Assembly: GCF_016786325.1 (NCBI RefSeq)
Contig: NZ_JADWYU010000252.1
Span: forward strand, 6,897 to 52,182
Source of the DNA: Frankia nepalensis
Lineage (GTDB): Bacteria > Actinomycetota > Actinomycetes > Frankiales > Frankiaceae
DNA length: 45,286 nucleotides
Direction of reading: 5' to 3'
The notes beneath the pieces were generated by a model, which saw only the letters and a list, made by a program, of their open reading frames with translations, did no database searches and was not told the DNA's origin. Positions 34,503 through 41,739 of the stretch are shown here, in pieces. Position numbers and translations under genes: made by a program. How positions within the stretch are numbered: position 1 is the stretch's first letter; each line of letters begins with the position of its first letter.

Positions 34503-35458
34503 GCGTCACCGGCCACGTGACGAAGGTGGAGAATACCGCCGTCGCCATGCCGCCCCAGCCAGCGCCCGAGTCGCCGGTCGCACCCGAATCGGAAGCCGCC
34601 GTGGAATCGGCCGCCGCCCCGGAGCCGGGGGCGGCGGCCGCGCCGAGTCCCGACGCGGCGAGGCCGACGTGGCTGGCTCCGGTCCAGCGGACCGCCGCCG
34701 CCGTCGGTTGGGGCCTCCTTGGCGGCTTGCTGTTCGTCGGGCTGTGGGCTGTCGTGGCGTACCGCTCAGGTGATCTGCCGTCTCCGTCAAGCGCGTTTTC
34801 TACCCTTATCGACCTGCTGGCCGATCCGTTCCGCGACGGTGGCGAGACCGACAAGGGCATCGGCCTGCAGCTCGCGATCTCGCTGGGGCGGGTGTTCAGC
34901 GGGTTTGCCCTGGCCGCTTTGGTCGGGGTGCCGCTGGGACTGCTCATCGGCGGCAGCCGGCGGGCCTGGCAGGCGGTGAACCCCGTCGTCCAAATTCTGC
35001 GTCCGGTCTCCCCGCTCGCCTGGTTCCCGCTCGGCCTCGTAGTGTTTAAGGACGCCCCCAACGCGGCTGTCTTTGTCATCTTCGTCACCGCGCTCTGGCC
35101 GACCGTACTGAACACGGCAGCCGGGGCGGCCTCGGTGCCGGAGGACCAGCACAACGTGGCCCGAGTATTCCGTTTCTCCCGGTTCTCCTACGTCCGGAAC
35201 ATCGTGATCCCGCACGCGCTGCCATCGGTCGTCACCGGCCTGCGGCTGTCCATGGGTATCGCCTGGATGGTTATCGTCGCGGTTGAGATGCTCTCTGGCG
35301 GCACCGGGATCGGATTCTTTGTATGGGATTCGTACAATGCGTCCAACCTGTCCGCGGTCATCAGTGCGATCTTGCTGATCGGTTGTATCGGTGTCGTCCT
35401 GGACTGCCTTTTCCTGTGGCTTTCCCGGCTGGTTGGCGCGAAGGAGTCGGGACAGTGA
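34499..35458 (+). CDS. nrtB: Nitrate-type ABC transporter permease (NrtB-like)
   Basis: A 319-residue inner-membrane permease of the BPD_transp_1 type. A 60-residue Ala/Pro/Glu-rich cytoplasmic N-terminus is followed by about six helices (first near 72-90). The EAA loop that contacts the ATPase reads AASVPEDQHNVARVFRFSR with NIVIPHALPSVVTGLRL. The last helices contain GGTGIGFFVWDSYNASNLSA. It partners the NrtA-like lipoprotein upstream and the ATPase downstream, with 4-bp overlaps on both sides, so the three subunits are coupled. The homologous SsuC/TauC permeases are excluded mainly by the NrtA-type binding protein. Confidence 0.86.
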   Translation: MSVTGHVTKVENTAVAMPPQPAPESPVAPESEAAVESAAAPEPGAAAAPSPDAARPTWLAPVQRTAAAVGWGLLGGLLFVGLWAVVAYRSGDLPSPSSAFSTLIDLLADPFRDGGETDKGIGLQLAISLGRVFSGFALAALVGVPLGLLIGGSRRAWQAVNPVVQILRPVSPLAWFPLGLVVFKDAPNAAVFVIFVTALWPTVLNTAAGAASVPEDQHNVARVFRFSRFSYVRNIVIPHALPSVVTGLRLSMGIAWMVIVAVEMLSGGTGIGFFVWDSYNASNLSAVISAILLIGCIGVVLDCLFLWLSRLVGAKESGQ

Positions 35459-36249
35459 GCCAGCTGGAGATCGACGGACTGCACATGTCCTTCCCTGGTC
35501 GCCGTGGCATCGCCCCGCAGCACGTCCTGCGAGGCGTCGATCTGCAGGTCGGTCAGGGTGAGTTCGTCTCGCTCATCGGACATTCGGGTTGTGGCAAGTC
35601 AACGCTGCTGAACGTCGTGGCGGGTCTGCTTCGGCCGAACTCCGGGCGGGTGCTCGTGGGGGGTCAGCCGGTCACCGCGCCGGGGCCCGACCGGGCGATG
35701 GTGTTCCAGAACTACTCCCTGCTGCCTCGGCTGAGCCTGCTGGCAAACGTGCGGGAGGCGGCTCGTTCGGCGAACCCGCAGGCACCCCGGGAGCGGATCG
35801 ACGAGACGGTCGAGCGCTACCTCTCGGCGGTTGGGTTGTGGGAGCACCGCAACAAGCGGCCCCGTCAGGTGTCCGGTGGCATGCAGCAACGGACCGCGGT
35901 GGCTCGCGCGTTCGCGGTCGGACCCCGGATCCTTCTGTTGGACGAGCCGTTCGGCGCCCTTGACGCGCTTACCCGGGCGCGGCTGCAGGAGCAGTTGCTC
36001 GAGCTGTGGGCGAACGAGTCCACGACTGAGACCGTTCTGATGGTCACCCACGGCATCGACGAGGCGATTCTGCTCGCGGACCGGATCGTGGTGATGGGCA
36101 ATCCGCCTCAGCCGTCCATCGTCGACATCATCCCGGTCGAACTTCCCCGCCCGCGGGACCGGGTAACGGTCATCGACGACCCTGCCTACCGGCAGGTCCA
36201 ACAGCGCCTCCTCGACCTGCTCCATGCTGACCAGCAAGCGGTGGCCTAG
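35455..36249 (+). CDS. nrtD: Nitrate-type ABC transporter ATP-binding protein (NrtD-like)
   Basis: A 264-residue ATPase. Walker A GHSGCGKST at 42-50, Q-loop MVFQNYSLLP, signature VSGGMQQRTAVARA, Walker B ILLLDEPFGALDA and H-loop VTHGIDEA are intact. GTG at 35455 overlaps the permease stop (GTGA) and has AAGGAG 8 bases upstream; the frame is open further up but inside nrtB. It lacks the extra NrtA-like domain of cyanobacterial NrtC, so it is the NrtD type and probably works as a homodimer. It is convergent with nnaR. Confidence 0.9.
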   Translation: MSQLEIDGLHMSFPGRRGIAPQHVLRGVDLQVGQGEFVSLIGHSGCGKSTLLNVVAGLLRPNSGRVLVGGQPVTAPGPDRAMVFQNYSLLPRLSLLANVREAARSANPQAPRERIDETVERYLSAVGLWEHRNKRPRQVSGGMQQRTAVARAFAVGPRILLLDEPFGALDALTRARLQEQLLELWANESTTETVLMVTHGIDEAILLADRIVVMGNPPQPSIVDIIPVELPRPRDRVTVIDDPAYRQVQQRLLDLLHADQQAVA

Positions 36250-36261
36250 GGCCGAATGCTT

Positions 36262-36351
36262 CCCGCGGATCGCTACGACGATGATCTGTTCGTCAAGCGC
36301 AAACCCCACCCGGGCACCCCATCGCCCGGTGCGCGGGTAGCGATCCGCGGG
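36262..36351. terminator. 90-bp inverted-repeat element between convergent nrtD and nnaR
   Basis: Perfect 15-bp arms cccgcggatcgctac (36262-36276) and gtagcgatccgcggg (36337-36351) enclose 60 bp that contains a second, smaller stem (about 36308-36332, cccgggc/gcccgg). It lies between two convergent genes and could be a bidirectional terminator. It could instead be a small MITE-like element. Confidence 0.5.
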
Positions 36352-36408
36352 GACCTGAAGCGGGCCGCCACCGTAGCCAACGGGCGAGACGTCCGGCGGC
36401 GGGCAGCG

Positions 36409-37539
36409 TCAGCTGGCGGCCAGGCGGTAGCCGCGCTTGAGGACGGTCTCGATCGCGCGGCCGGCGGGGCCGAGCGCGGTGCGCAGGCGGGCGACCGTCA
36501 TCTCCATCGCGTGCTCGTCGGCGCCCGCGCCCGCGCCGGTGCGGGTCAGCAGCTCGGCGCGGGAGAGCACCCGGCCGGGCCGCTCGGCGAGCGCGACCAG
36601 CACCGCCGCCGCCTTCGGCGCGAGCATCACCGTGCGCCCGCCGTCCACGACGACCGCGCAGCCCTGCACCCGCAGCCGGTGCCCGCCGGCGTCGACCTCG
36701 CGGGCGCGCCGCGCGGGCAGCTCGTCGCAGATCGTGCGGACCAGCGCGCCCAGCCGGAACCGCTCCGGGTTCACGATCGGGATGTCGAGCCGCCGCAGCG
36801 GCGCGGCGCACACCGGGCCGACGCAGGCGGCCAGCACGGGGCCGCGCAGCGCCTCGACCAGCGCCTCGCGCTGGCCCAGGTCGGCCGCGGTGGACAGCAG
36901 GCTCAGCACCGCCGGGGCGCTGGTGAACGCGAGCGCGTCGACGCCGCCGGCAACCGTCTGCTCGACGAGCCGGCGCACCGGCCGGACGTCCTCCGGCTGC
37001 TCCCAGCGGTAGACCGGGACCTCCACGACGTCGGCGCCGGCCGCGCGCAGCCCGTCGACCATCCCGGGCAGCGGCTCGCCGTGCAGCTGCACCGCGATCC
37101 GCTTCCCGCGCAGGTCCTGGCCGAGCAGGTGGTCGAGAAGCTCCGCGCCGGACTCGGAGACCGGCGACCAGCACTCGGACAGGCCTGCGGCCCGCACCGC
37201 GCCGGTGACCTTCGGGCCGCGGGTGAACAGCCGGGCGGCGGCCAGCGCGTCGGCCAGGTCGTCGCCCAGCCCCCAGCCGTGCGCGGCCTCCATCCAGCCG
37301 CGAAAGCCGATCCCGGTGGTGGCGACGACGGCGTCCAGCGGCGCCGCGAGGCAGGCCTTCGTCGCGTCGAGCAGCCGGCCGTCGTCCTCCAGCGGCACGA
37401 TCCGCAGCGCCGGAGCCTGCACGACCCGGGCGCCGCGCCGCTCCAGCAGGCTCGCCAGCTCGTCGCGCCGGCGCGCGGCGGTCAGACCGATGGTGAACCC
37501 GAGCAGCGGGGGCACCGGGCCGACGTCCGCTTCCGGCAT
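36409..37539 (-). CDS. nnaR: HemD-like / OmpR-type winged-helix regulator of nitrate-nitrite assimilation (NnaR homologue)
   Basis: A 376-residue protein with a uroporphyrinogen-III-synthase-like domain (about 12-265; motifs VVATTGIGFRGWM, AVQLHGEPLPGMVDGLRAAGA, VDALAFTSAPAVLSLL, ACVGPVCAAPL) fused to an OmpR-type winged helix (about 290-376; LAPKAAAVLVALAERPGRVLSRAELL, MTVARLRTALG, TVLKRGYRL). This architecture is that of NnaR, which works with GlnR on nitrate/nitrite genes in Streptomyces and mycobacteria. Position beside narK and an NrtABD-type importer supports the same role here. ATG at 37539 has GGGAGG about 4-8 bases upstream; the open extension to 37695 is shadow. Whether the HemD domain is catalytic or only a sensor cannot be told. 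Confidence 0.88.
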   Translation of the reverse strand: MPEADVGPVPPLLGFTIGLTAARRRDELASLLERRGARVVQAPALRIVPLEDDGRLLDATKACLAAPLDAVVATTGIGFRGWMEAAHGWGLGDDLADALAAARLFTRGPKVTGAVRAAGLSECWSPVSESGAELLDHLLGQDLRGKRIAVQLHGEPLPGMVDGLRAAGADVVEVPVYRWEQPEDVRPVRRLVEQTVAGGVDALAFTSAPAVLSLLSTAADLGQREALVEALRGPVLAACVGPVCAAPLRRLDIPIVNPERFRLGALVRTICDELPARRAREVDAGGHRLRVQGCAVVVDGGRTVMLAPKAAAVLVALAERPGRVLSRAELLTRTGAGAGADEHAMEMTVARLRTALGPAGRAIETVLKRGYRLAAS

Positions 37540-38051
37540 GCCGCCTCCCTCGCTGGCTAGGTCGCCGATGGCTCGGCCGGTCGAGGATCCGACCGGGGTC
37601 TGTCGTCGTGATCTGTCAGCGCGCCCCGCGGGGCCTGCCCGCGTGCTCTGGTGGACGGTCGATTCCGGGCTGGTGCCGCCTGGAGACGACGTCATGGAGC
37701 CGATGTCTTCGTGGAGCTGGTGCGGTGGAGCTGATGTCGTCGTGATACTGGCCGGCCAGGCGCGCCGCCTGCCCGACCTTACTCGGCCAGCATGGCCGAA
37801 CGCCGTGTCCTGTCAATTTCGTCACGACGTCGCGTGCGTAACAACACTCACCGCCGAAAACGATCTCAGAAGCGCCTCACATCACGTTGGGATGCCGTGT
37901 GAACTGGCCGACCCGGGGCCGTTCCAGGAGGCAACAATGCCGAAATACAAGCAGGCCGGAGGACGGCGCGATCATTGTTCGGCGCGATATCGCCACGGCC
38001 GCGGAAATGGGCCGGGCGCCCGGCCGCCGGTGCCTGGCCGCCGGCGCGGGG
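37540..38051. other. Gap upstream of nnaR
   Basis: About 510 bp. Contains an imperfect direct repeat (ggagccgatgtcttcgtg at 37696 and ggagctgatgtcgtcgtg at 37727, 31-bp spacing), an AT-richer strip at 37800-37900 that looks promoter-like, and one small candidate ORF on the plus strand at 37937. Confidence 0.5.
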
Positions 38052-38095
38052 CTACTGGTGGCCGGGCGGCTCGGGGTCGTGCAGCCGGTCGGTGA
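37937..38095 (+). CDS. Candidate small ORF with a strong ribosome site
   Basis: An ideal AGGAGG (37928-37933 region) sits a few bases before ATG at 37937. The 52-codon frame starts MPKYKQAGGRRDH and then becomes Arg/Gly/Pro-rich. MPKYKQ is a common start of GntR-type regulators, so this may be the 5' stump of a deleted regulator rather than a real small protein. An AT-richer, promoter-like strip lies upstream. The 3' part runs antisense to the end of the XRE-TPR gene. Confidence 0.3.
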   Translation: MPKYKQAGGRRDHCSARYRHGRGNGPGARPPVPGRRRGATGGRAARGRAAGR

Positions 38096-39764
38096 GCTCG
38101 GTGACGGCCGGGAGCGTCGGCCACTGCTGGGCGACCCGGTTGTGCAGCCTGCGCACCTGCCCCATCACCCGGCGTGAGCCGGTCGCCTGGGCGATCGCGG
38201 CCGCGGTCAACGTGTCCGCGCAGGCCGCCTCCGGCTCGGCGGTGTGGATGTGGGCGACCGCCAGGTGGTAGACGTACTCGGCCGCCCACTCGGCGCGGCG
38301 CATCGGTTCGGGCAGGCCGGCGAGCCCCGCCGAGAGGTCCTCCGCCGCCCTGCGAGCCCGGCGCGCGTTCTGGCGAGCCAGGTAGCGGTGGGCGAGCCCC
38401 TCCTGGAGCTGGGCGAACGCGGGTGAGAAGTAGTAGCTCCACGGCGGCGGCCCGTCGGGATGGTCACGGGCCAGCTGCCACAGCTCGCGCGCCCGGGCGA
38501 GCCCGCGGTCGGTCGCCTCGGCGTCGCCGGTCATCGCGTGGCCGCGGGCCTCCTGACCGGCGTCGTAGGCCCGCTGCCCCGGGTAGACGCCCGCGACCCG
38601 CTGCGCCGCCTGGGACAGTCCGATCAGCGGCCCGACGGCGCCCGACTCCCAGGCGAGGTGGCCCTTGTAGCTCAGGATGTTCGCCGTGAGGCTCGGGTTG
38701 CCGGACTCGGCGGCCCACTCGGCCCCCCGGTCGAGCCACACCCGGGCCTGGGCGGTCGAGCCGGTGTTGGCGTACAGCCAGCCGGCGAACTGGGCCCACT
38801 GGGCCGCGACGTCGACCATCGCGCGCCGCGCCGCGCCGCGCGCCTCGAACACCAGCGGCATCAGCGCGGCCAACTGCGCGGTGACCGGGCCGAGCAGCGG
38901 CGCCGAGCCGACCGTGTCCTCGACGTCCCGCTGCGCGGCGAGGATCACCGCCAGCGCCTCGGCGAGCGGGACGTCCGCCGTCCGCGCGGACCGGCTGGCC
39001 GCGGCCCGCAGCCGGTCGGAGGCCAGTGCCCGCGCCGCCGCCTCCTGGGCGCCCATCGGCCGGCCCGCGTCGGCATCGACGTCCGCGGCCGCCTCCGCCG
39101 CCGCCAGCGCGCCGTACGGGTCGGACCAGTCGTCCGCGCCAGGCCGGTCGCGCTCCTGGTCCGGGGCGTGCCCGTGCGGCGCCGGGCGGAGCACCGCCGG
39201 CCTCGCCATGCGGGCCGTCACCGTCAGGTCGGCGCCGCCGCGCGCCGTCTGGTCCGAGACCGCCTGGGCCGAGATGACCTGGGTGGAGACGGCCTGGGTG
39301 GAGACGGCCCGCGCGAACGCGGCCCGCCCGCGCGCGGCCGCCTCTAGCCGCGCGAGCCCGGCCGGGTCCGTCGCGGGGTCGATCGTGGCCAGCTCGGCCA
39401 GGCCCGCCAGCTCCGCGAGCTCGGCCGGGTCCGAGAGCCCTCCCGGCCGGCGCGGCCGCTGGCCGGGGGCGCCGGAGCGGCCGGCCCGCGTGGCGGCCAC
39501 CTCCGCGGGCAGCGGAGCGCGAAAGCCCAGCTCGACGTCGGAGACGCCGAACAGTTCGCGGTAGGCGCGCTGGTAACGCGGTCCGGGATACGACTCCCCG
39601 CGTTCATGCCGGCCAACTGTCTGAAACGTCGCGTTTGGCGGAGTGAAACCATCCAGGGCCAGATTGCGCACCGCGTCGGCCACCTGGTCCAGGGTCAGGC
39701 CGTGCCGTTCCCGGTGCCGACGGAGCCGATCCGGATCCCAGCCTTGTCGCACGCTCGATGGCAT
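38052..39764 (-). CDS. XRE-family regulator with large TPR-like C-terminal region
   Basis: A 570-residue protein. An XRE helix-turn-helix lies at about 10-68 (DPDRLRRHRERHGLTLDQVA, TFQTVGRHERGESYPG). The middle (about 75-230) is Ala/Arg-rich with a short repeat of AVSTQ type. The C-terminal 300 residues are helical and TPR-like (VWLDRGAEWAAESGNPSLTA, ANILSYKGHLAWESGA, RYLARQNARRARRAAEDL). This form is common in actinobacterial developmental or secondary-metabolism regulators. I chose ATG at 39764 (MPSSVRQGWDP) because GGAAGGAG lies upstream and the HTH begins nearby; starts up to 39836 are possible. Ligand and targets unknown. Confidence 0.85.
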   Translation of the reverse strand: MPSSVRQGWDPDRLRRHRERHGLTLDQVADAVRNLALDGFTPPNATFQTVGRHERGESYPGPRYQRAYRELFGVSDVELGFRAPLPAEVAATRAGRSGAPGQRPRRPGGLSDPAELAELAGLAELATIDPATDPAGLARLEAAARGRAAFARAVSTQAVSTQVISAQAVSDQTARGGADLTVTARMARPAVLRPAPHGHAPDQERDRPGADDWSDPYGALAAAEAAADVDADAGRPMGAQEAAARALASDRLRAAASRSARTADVPLAEALAVILAAQRDVEDTVGSAPLLGPVTAQLAALMPLVFEARGAARRAMVDVAAQWAQFAGWLYANTGSTAQARVWLDRGAEWAAESGNPSLTANILSYKGHLAWESGAVGPLIGLSQAAQRVAGVYPGQRAYDAGQEARGHAMTGDAEATDRGLARARELWQLARDHPDGPPPWSYYFSPAFAQLQEGLAHRYLARQNARRARRAAEDLSAGLAGLPEPMRRAEWAAEYVYHLAVAHIHTAEPEAACADTLTAAAIAQATGSRRVMGQVRRLHNRVAQQWPTLPAVTELTDRLHDPEPPGHQ

Positions 39765-39984
39765 CGGCTCCAGCACTCCTTCCATCCCCGACCAGAGCAT
39801 AACGGCACCCATGGACGGGACGATTGGCACGGACACCTATGGGCCAGAAGTCGGCTAGCAAAACGACTAATTCGAGGTCCGCCTTGGCGCTATCCCCTAG
39901 TTAGGTCGACTGCTTCCGCCGCCCCAGGTGATTAGCTCAACGTGCTGGAGATACTGCCCTGCGGAGTCGAAGCTAGGTGCGCCG

Positions 39985-40020
39985 GCCCCGCTCGGTCCCG
40001 GCCCCGGGACCGAGCGGGGC
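39985..40020. repeat. Near-perfect 36-bp palindrome (17-bp arms, 2-base spacer)
   Basis: Arms gccccgctcggtcccgg (39985-40001) and its exact complement at 40004-40020, separated by cc. No T-run follows on either strand. It could form a cruciform or very stable RNA hairpin. Confidence 0.85.
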
Positions 40021-40168
40021 ACGGTGGCGGCGCGCCGACGAGGTCGTCGGGCGCCGCGGGGCACGGACCGTGCTTCGCCAGGTCCTCGCGCCGCATCCAC
40101 CCTGATCCCGGCGGCCTTCCCCCAAGGAGGCCGGGGTGCCGGTCGCCCCTCCCGGCCGGCCCGCGGGT

Positions 40169-40195
40169 CCGGCGGGGCCCACGTGGCCCCGCCGG
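40169..40195. repeat. Second hairpin, 11-bp arms
   Basis: ccggcggggcc (40169-40179) pairs perfectly with ggccccgccgg (40185-40195) around cacgt. It lies in the possible leader of the unknown gene at 40401. Confidence 0.8.
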
Positions 40196-40400
40196 CTCCG
40201 GGCCGGTCGGCGACCGCGCCGACGGGTGACGACACGCGCGCCAGCGCGCGAGCGGGCGACCAACGCGGAGAACAGCCCGCGCCGCTCGCGACGCTCAACC
40301 GTGAGGGGGCACCTCCTGTGGACGTTCCGGCGCGTTGCGCGGACCGGGATGGCCGTGGCAATCCGGCCAGAATCGGATCGCCGGCTTCTTGGCGCGGCCC

Positions 40401-41219
40401 ATGGGCCGCGCCCACAAACATGTTCGACTGCTTGTCGAAACTCCGGCCGACCGGATTTCGAAACACGGCCCGGGTGGCTCGGCCGAGACCGGGGCCTTTC
40501 TGGATCGAGCCCTCGAGACCCGCTTCATCGCGTCTGGTGGCGACGCGCCTCGCCTCGTCCCGGCTGAGCCGGCCATGGTCGTGACCGACGGCCTGCCCGG
40601 CCTGCATGCCCAGCTGAGGACACGGAGCGGCTGGGCGGACTTCGCTCTGCTGCCCGAGGGCTTCGACGTCCCGGACGAGGACGGCCTGATCGTGCTGCGG
40701 GCGCGCAGCCGGCCGGCGCGGCTCGGCGGCGCCCAGCTGCTCTGGGGCGACGGCGAGTTCATCGGGGTGTACGAGCGGGCCCTGGTACGGGTGGCCCTCC
40801 GCTTCGCGGAGGCGAACGACGTCGCGGTGGTGCTGCACTGGCGCGACGTACCAGCCCGCGCCACGGCGCTCGCGGTGGCGGTCGCCGGCTGGCTGCGCGA
40901 CACCCGGGCCGGGACCGGCCAGCGCCGCGCCGTCGTGACCAGCGCCGTCCGCCCACGGCCAGAGGGCGGCTTCGTCGCGTTCCCGCACGCGGTCCGCCTC
41001 GTCGGCGAGCCCTCGGCGAACGTGTGGGAGCTGCGCCACGGCCACGCGCCGGACCCGGATCCGGACCGCGGTGCCCCGCCCCGGCCCAGCCCGGCCCCGG
41101 CCACCGGCCCGCGACCGGTCCACTCCGCCGACTCGGCCCGGGCCTCCGCCTGGCTCGCCCGTTCCCATCCGAGCCCGGGCACCGCCCGCGTCGTCCGCCC
41201 CGGCCGGCCGCCGCGGTGA
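40401..41219 (+). CDS. Unrecognised protein
   Basis: I do not recognise this 272-residue product. The ordered-looking core runs from about MVVTDGLPGLHAQLRTRSGW (ATG at 40575) to VRLVGEPSANVWELRHG, with segments WADFALLPEGFDVPDEDGLI, RALVRVALRFAEANDVAVVL and ATALAVAVAGWLRDTRAG. The last 60 residues are Pro/Ser/Arg-rich and probably disordered. No signal peptide, membrane helix or known catalytic motif is evident. Start is uncertain: ATG at 40401, ATG at 40575, or TTG at 40335; none has a clear ribosome site. It is convergent with the Rdx-type gene 16 bp away. Confidence 0.6.
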   Translation: MGRAHKHVRLLVETPADRISKHGPGGSAETGAFLDRALETRFIASGGDAPRLVPAEPAMVVTDGLPGLHAQLRTRSGWADFALLPEGFDVPDEDGLIVLRARSRPARLGGAQLLWGDGEFIGVYERALVRVALRFAEANDVAVVLHWRDVPARATALAVAVAGWLRDTRAGTGQRRAVVTSAVRPRPEGGFVAFPHAVRLVGEPSANVWELRHGHAPDPDPDRGAPPRPSPAPATGPRPVHSADSARASAWLARSHPSPGTARVVRPGRPPR

Positions 41220-41235
41220 CCCAGACGGATCCCCG

Positions 41236-41598
41236 TCAGGTCACGGCGGGTGGCTGGCCGTCCGTGTGGCCCAGGCCGCGGCCGGGGGCGACGAGGTCAC
41301 GGACGGCGCGCTTCACGGCGGTGGGCTCGGGGAACCCCTGGGCGCGCCGGTCCCAGACGACGGCGTCGTCGACCCGCACGGTGAAGACCCCGCCGGTGCC
41401 GGGGACGAGGGCCACGGCGCCGACGTCGGACTCGAAGGTGACGAGCAGCTCCTGGGCCAGCCAGGCCGCGCGCGGCAGCCAGCGGCAGCGGGTGCAGTAC
41501 TCGATCTCCAGGCGTGGCTTGTCCCCGGCGGCGGCCGGGGCGGCGCCCGCGCCGGGCTCCGGCCGGGCCGTCGGGGTGTCGTCACTCGCGGCGGGCAC
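41236..41598 (-). CDS. Rdx/SelT-SelW-SelH family CxxC protein
   Basis: A 120-residue thioredoxin-like fold protein. The redox motif is CTRC in IEYCTRCRWLPRAAWLAQELL (about 32-52), followed by the family sequence VALVPGTGGVFTVRVDD and a C-terminal PEPTAVKRAVRDLVAPGRGLGH. Both positions of the motif are Cys, so this is the non-selenocysteine form common in bacteria. The first 28 residues are Ala/Pro-rich. It probably acts as a cytoplasmic redox protein; partner unknown. It is divergent from the MarR-GNAT gene with 141 bp between starts and might share its operators. Confidence 0.85.
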   Translation of the reverse strand: MPAASDDTPTARPEPGAGAAPAAAGDKPRLEIEYCTRCRWLPRAAWLAQELLVTFESDVGAVALVPGTGGVFTVRVDDAVVWDRRAQGFPEPTAVKRAVRDLVAPGRGLGHTDGQPPAVT

Positions 41599-41700
41599 GC
41601 TCGCACGCTACCCGGCGACAGCCCGCCGGTTTGGCCGACGCGACAAAGGCGTCCCCCCGGTGGGCGCGATCTCACCGGAGCCGGGACGCCGGCCAGTTGT

Positions 41701-41734
41701 CTGACTAAAGTCAGCTACTTCTGACTAAAGTCAG
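41701..41734. promoter_or_regulatory. Twin 14-bp palindromic operators before the MarR-GNAT gene
   Basis: ctgactaaagtcag occurs twice, at 41701-41714 and 41721-41734, 20 bp apart (two helical turns). TAAAGT inside the second copy (41726-41731) fits a -10 box placed 8 bases before the ATG, and the first copy falls at about -35. No ribosome site exists, so the mRNA is probably leaderless. MarR dimers bind such palindromes. Confidence 0.8.
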
Positions 41735-41739
41735 CGGCT

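Larger units (their letters stand above)
39765..40400. other. Intergenic region with promoters and strong hairpins
   Basis: 39840-39960 is AT-richer and should hold the XRE-TPR promoter. From 39985 on the DNA is extremely GC-rich with two perfect hairpins. Frames through it are Arg/Pro/Ala-rich on both strands and I support no gene before 40401. Confidence 0.5.

Noticed and set aside
37616-37825. 69-codon minus-strand frame upstream of nnaR
   Set aside because: No ribosome site and no resemblance to a known protein; likely shadow.
39928-40584. Long plus-strand frame spanning the hairpin region
   Set aside because: Arg/Pro/Ser-rich composition typical of an out-of-frame read; no motif.
39897-41168. 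Long minus-strand frame opposite the unknown gene
   Set aside because: Antisense shadow of 40401-41219 with the usual Arg/Gly-rich composition.
41236-41598. Rdx-type protein as a selenoprotein
   Set aside because: The redox motif is CTRC with ordinary Cys codons and no in-frame TGA.
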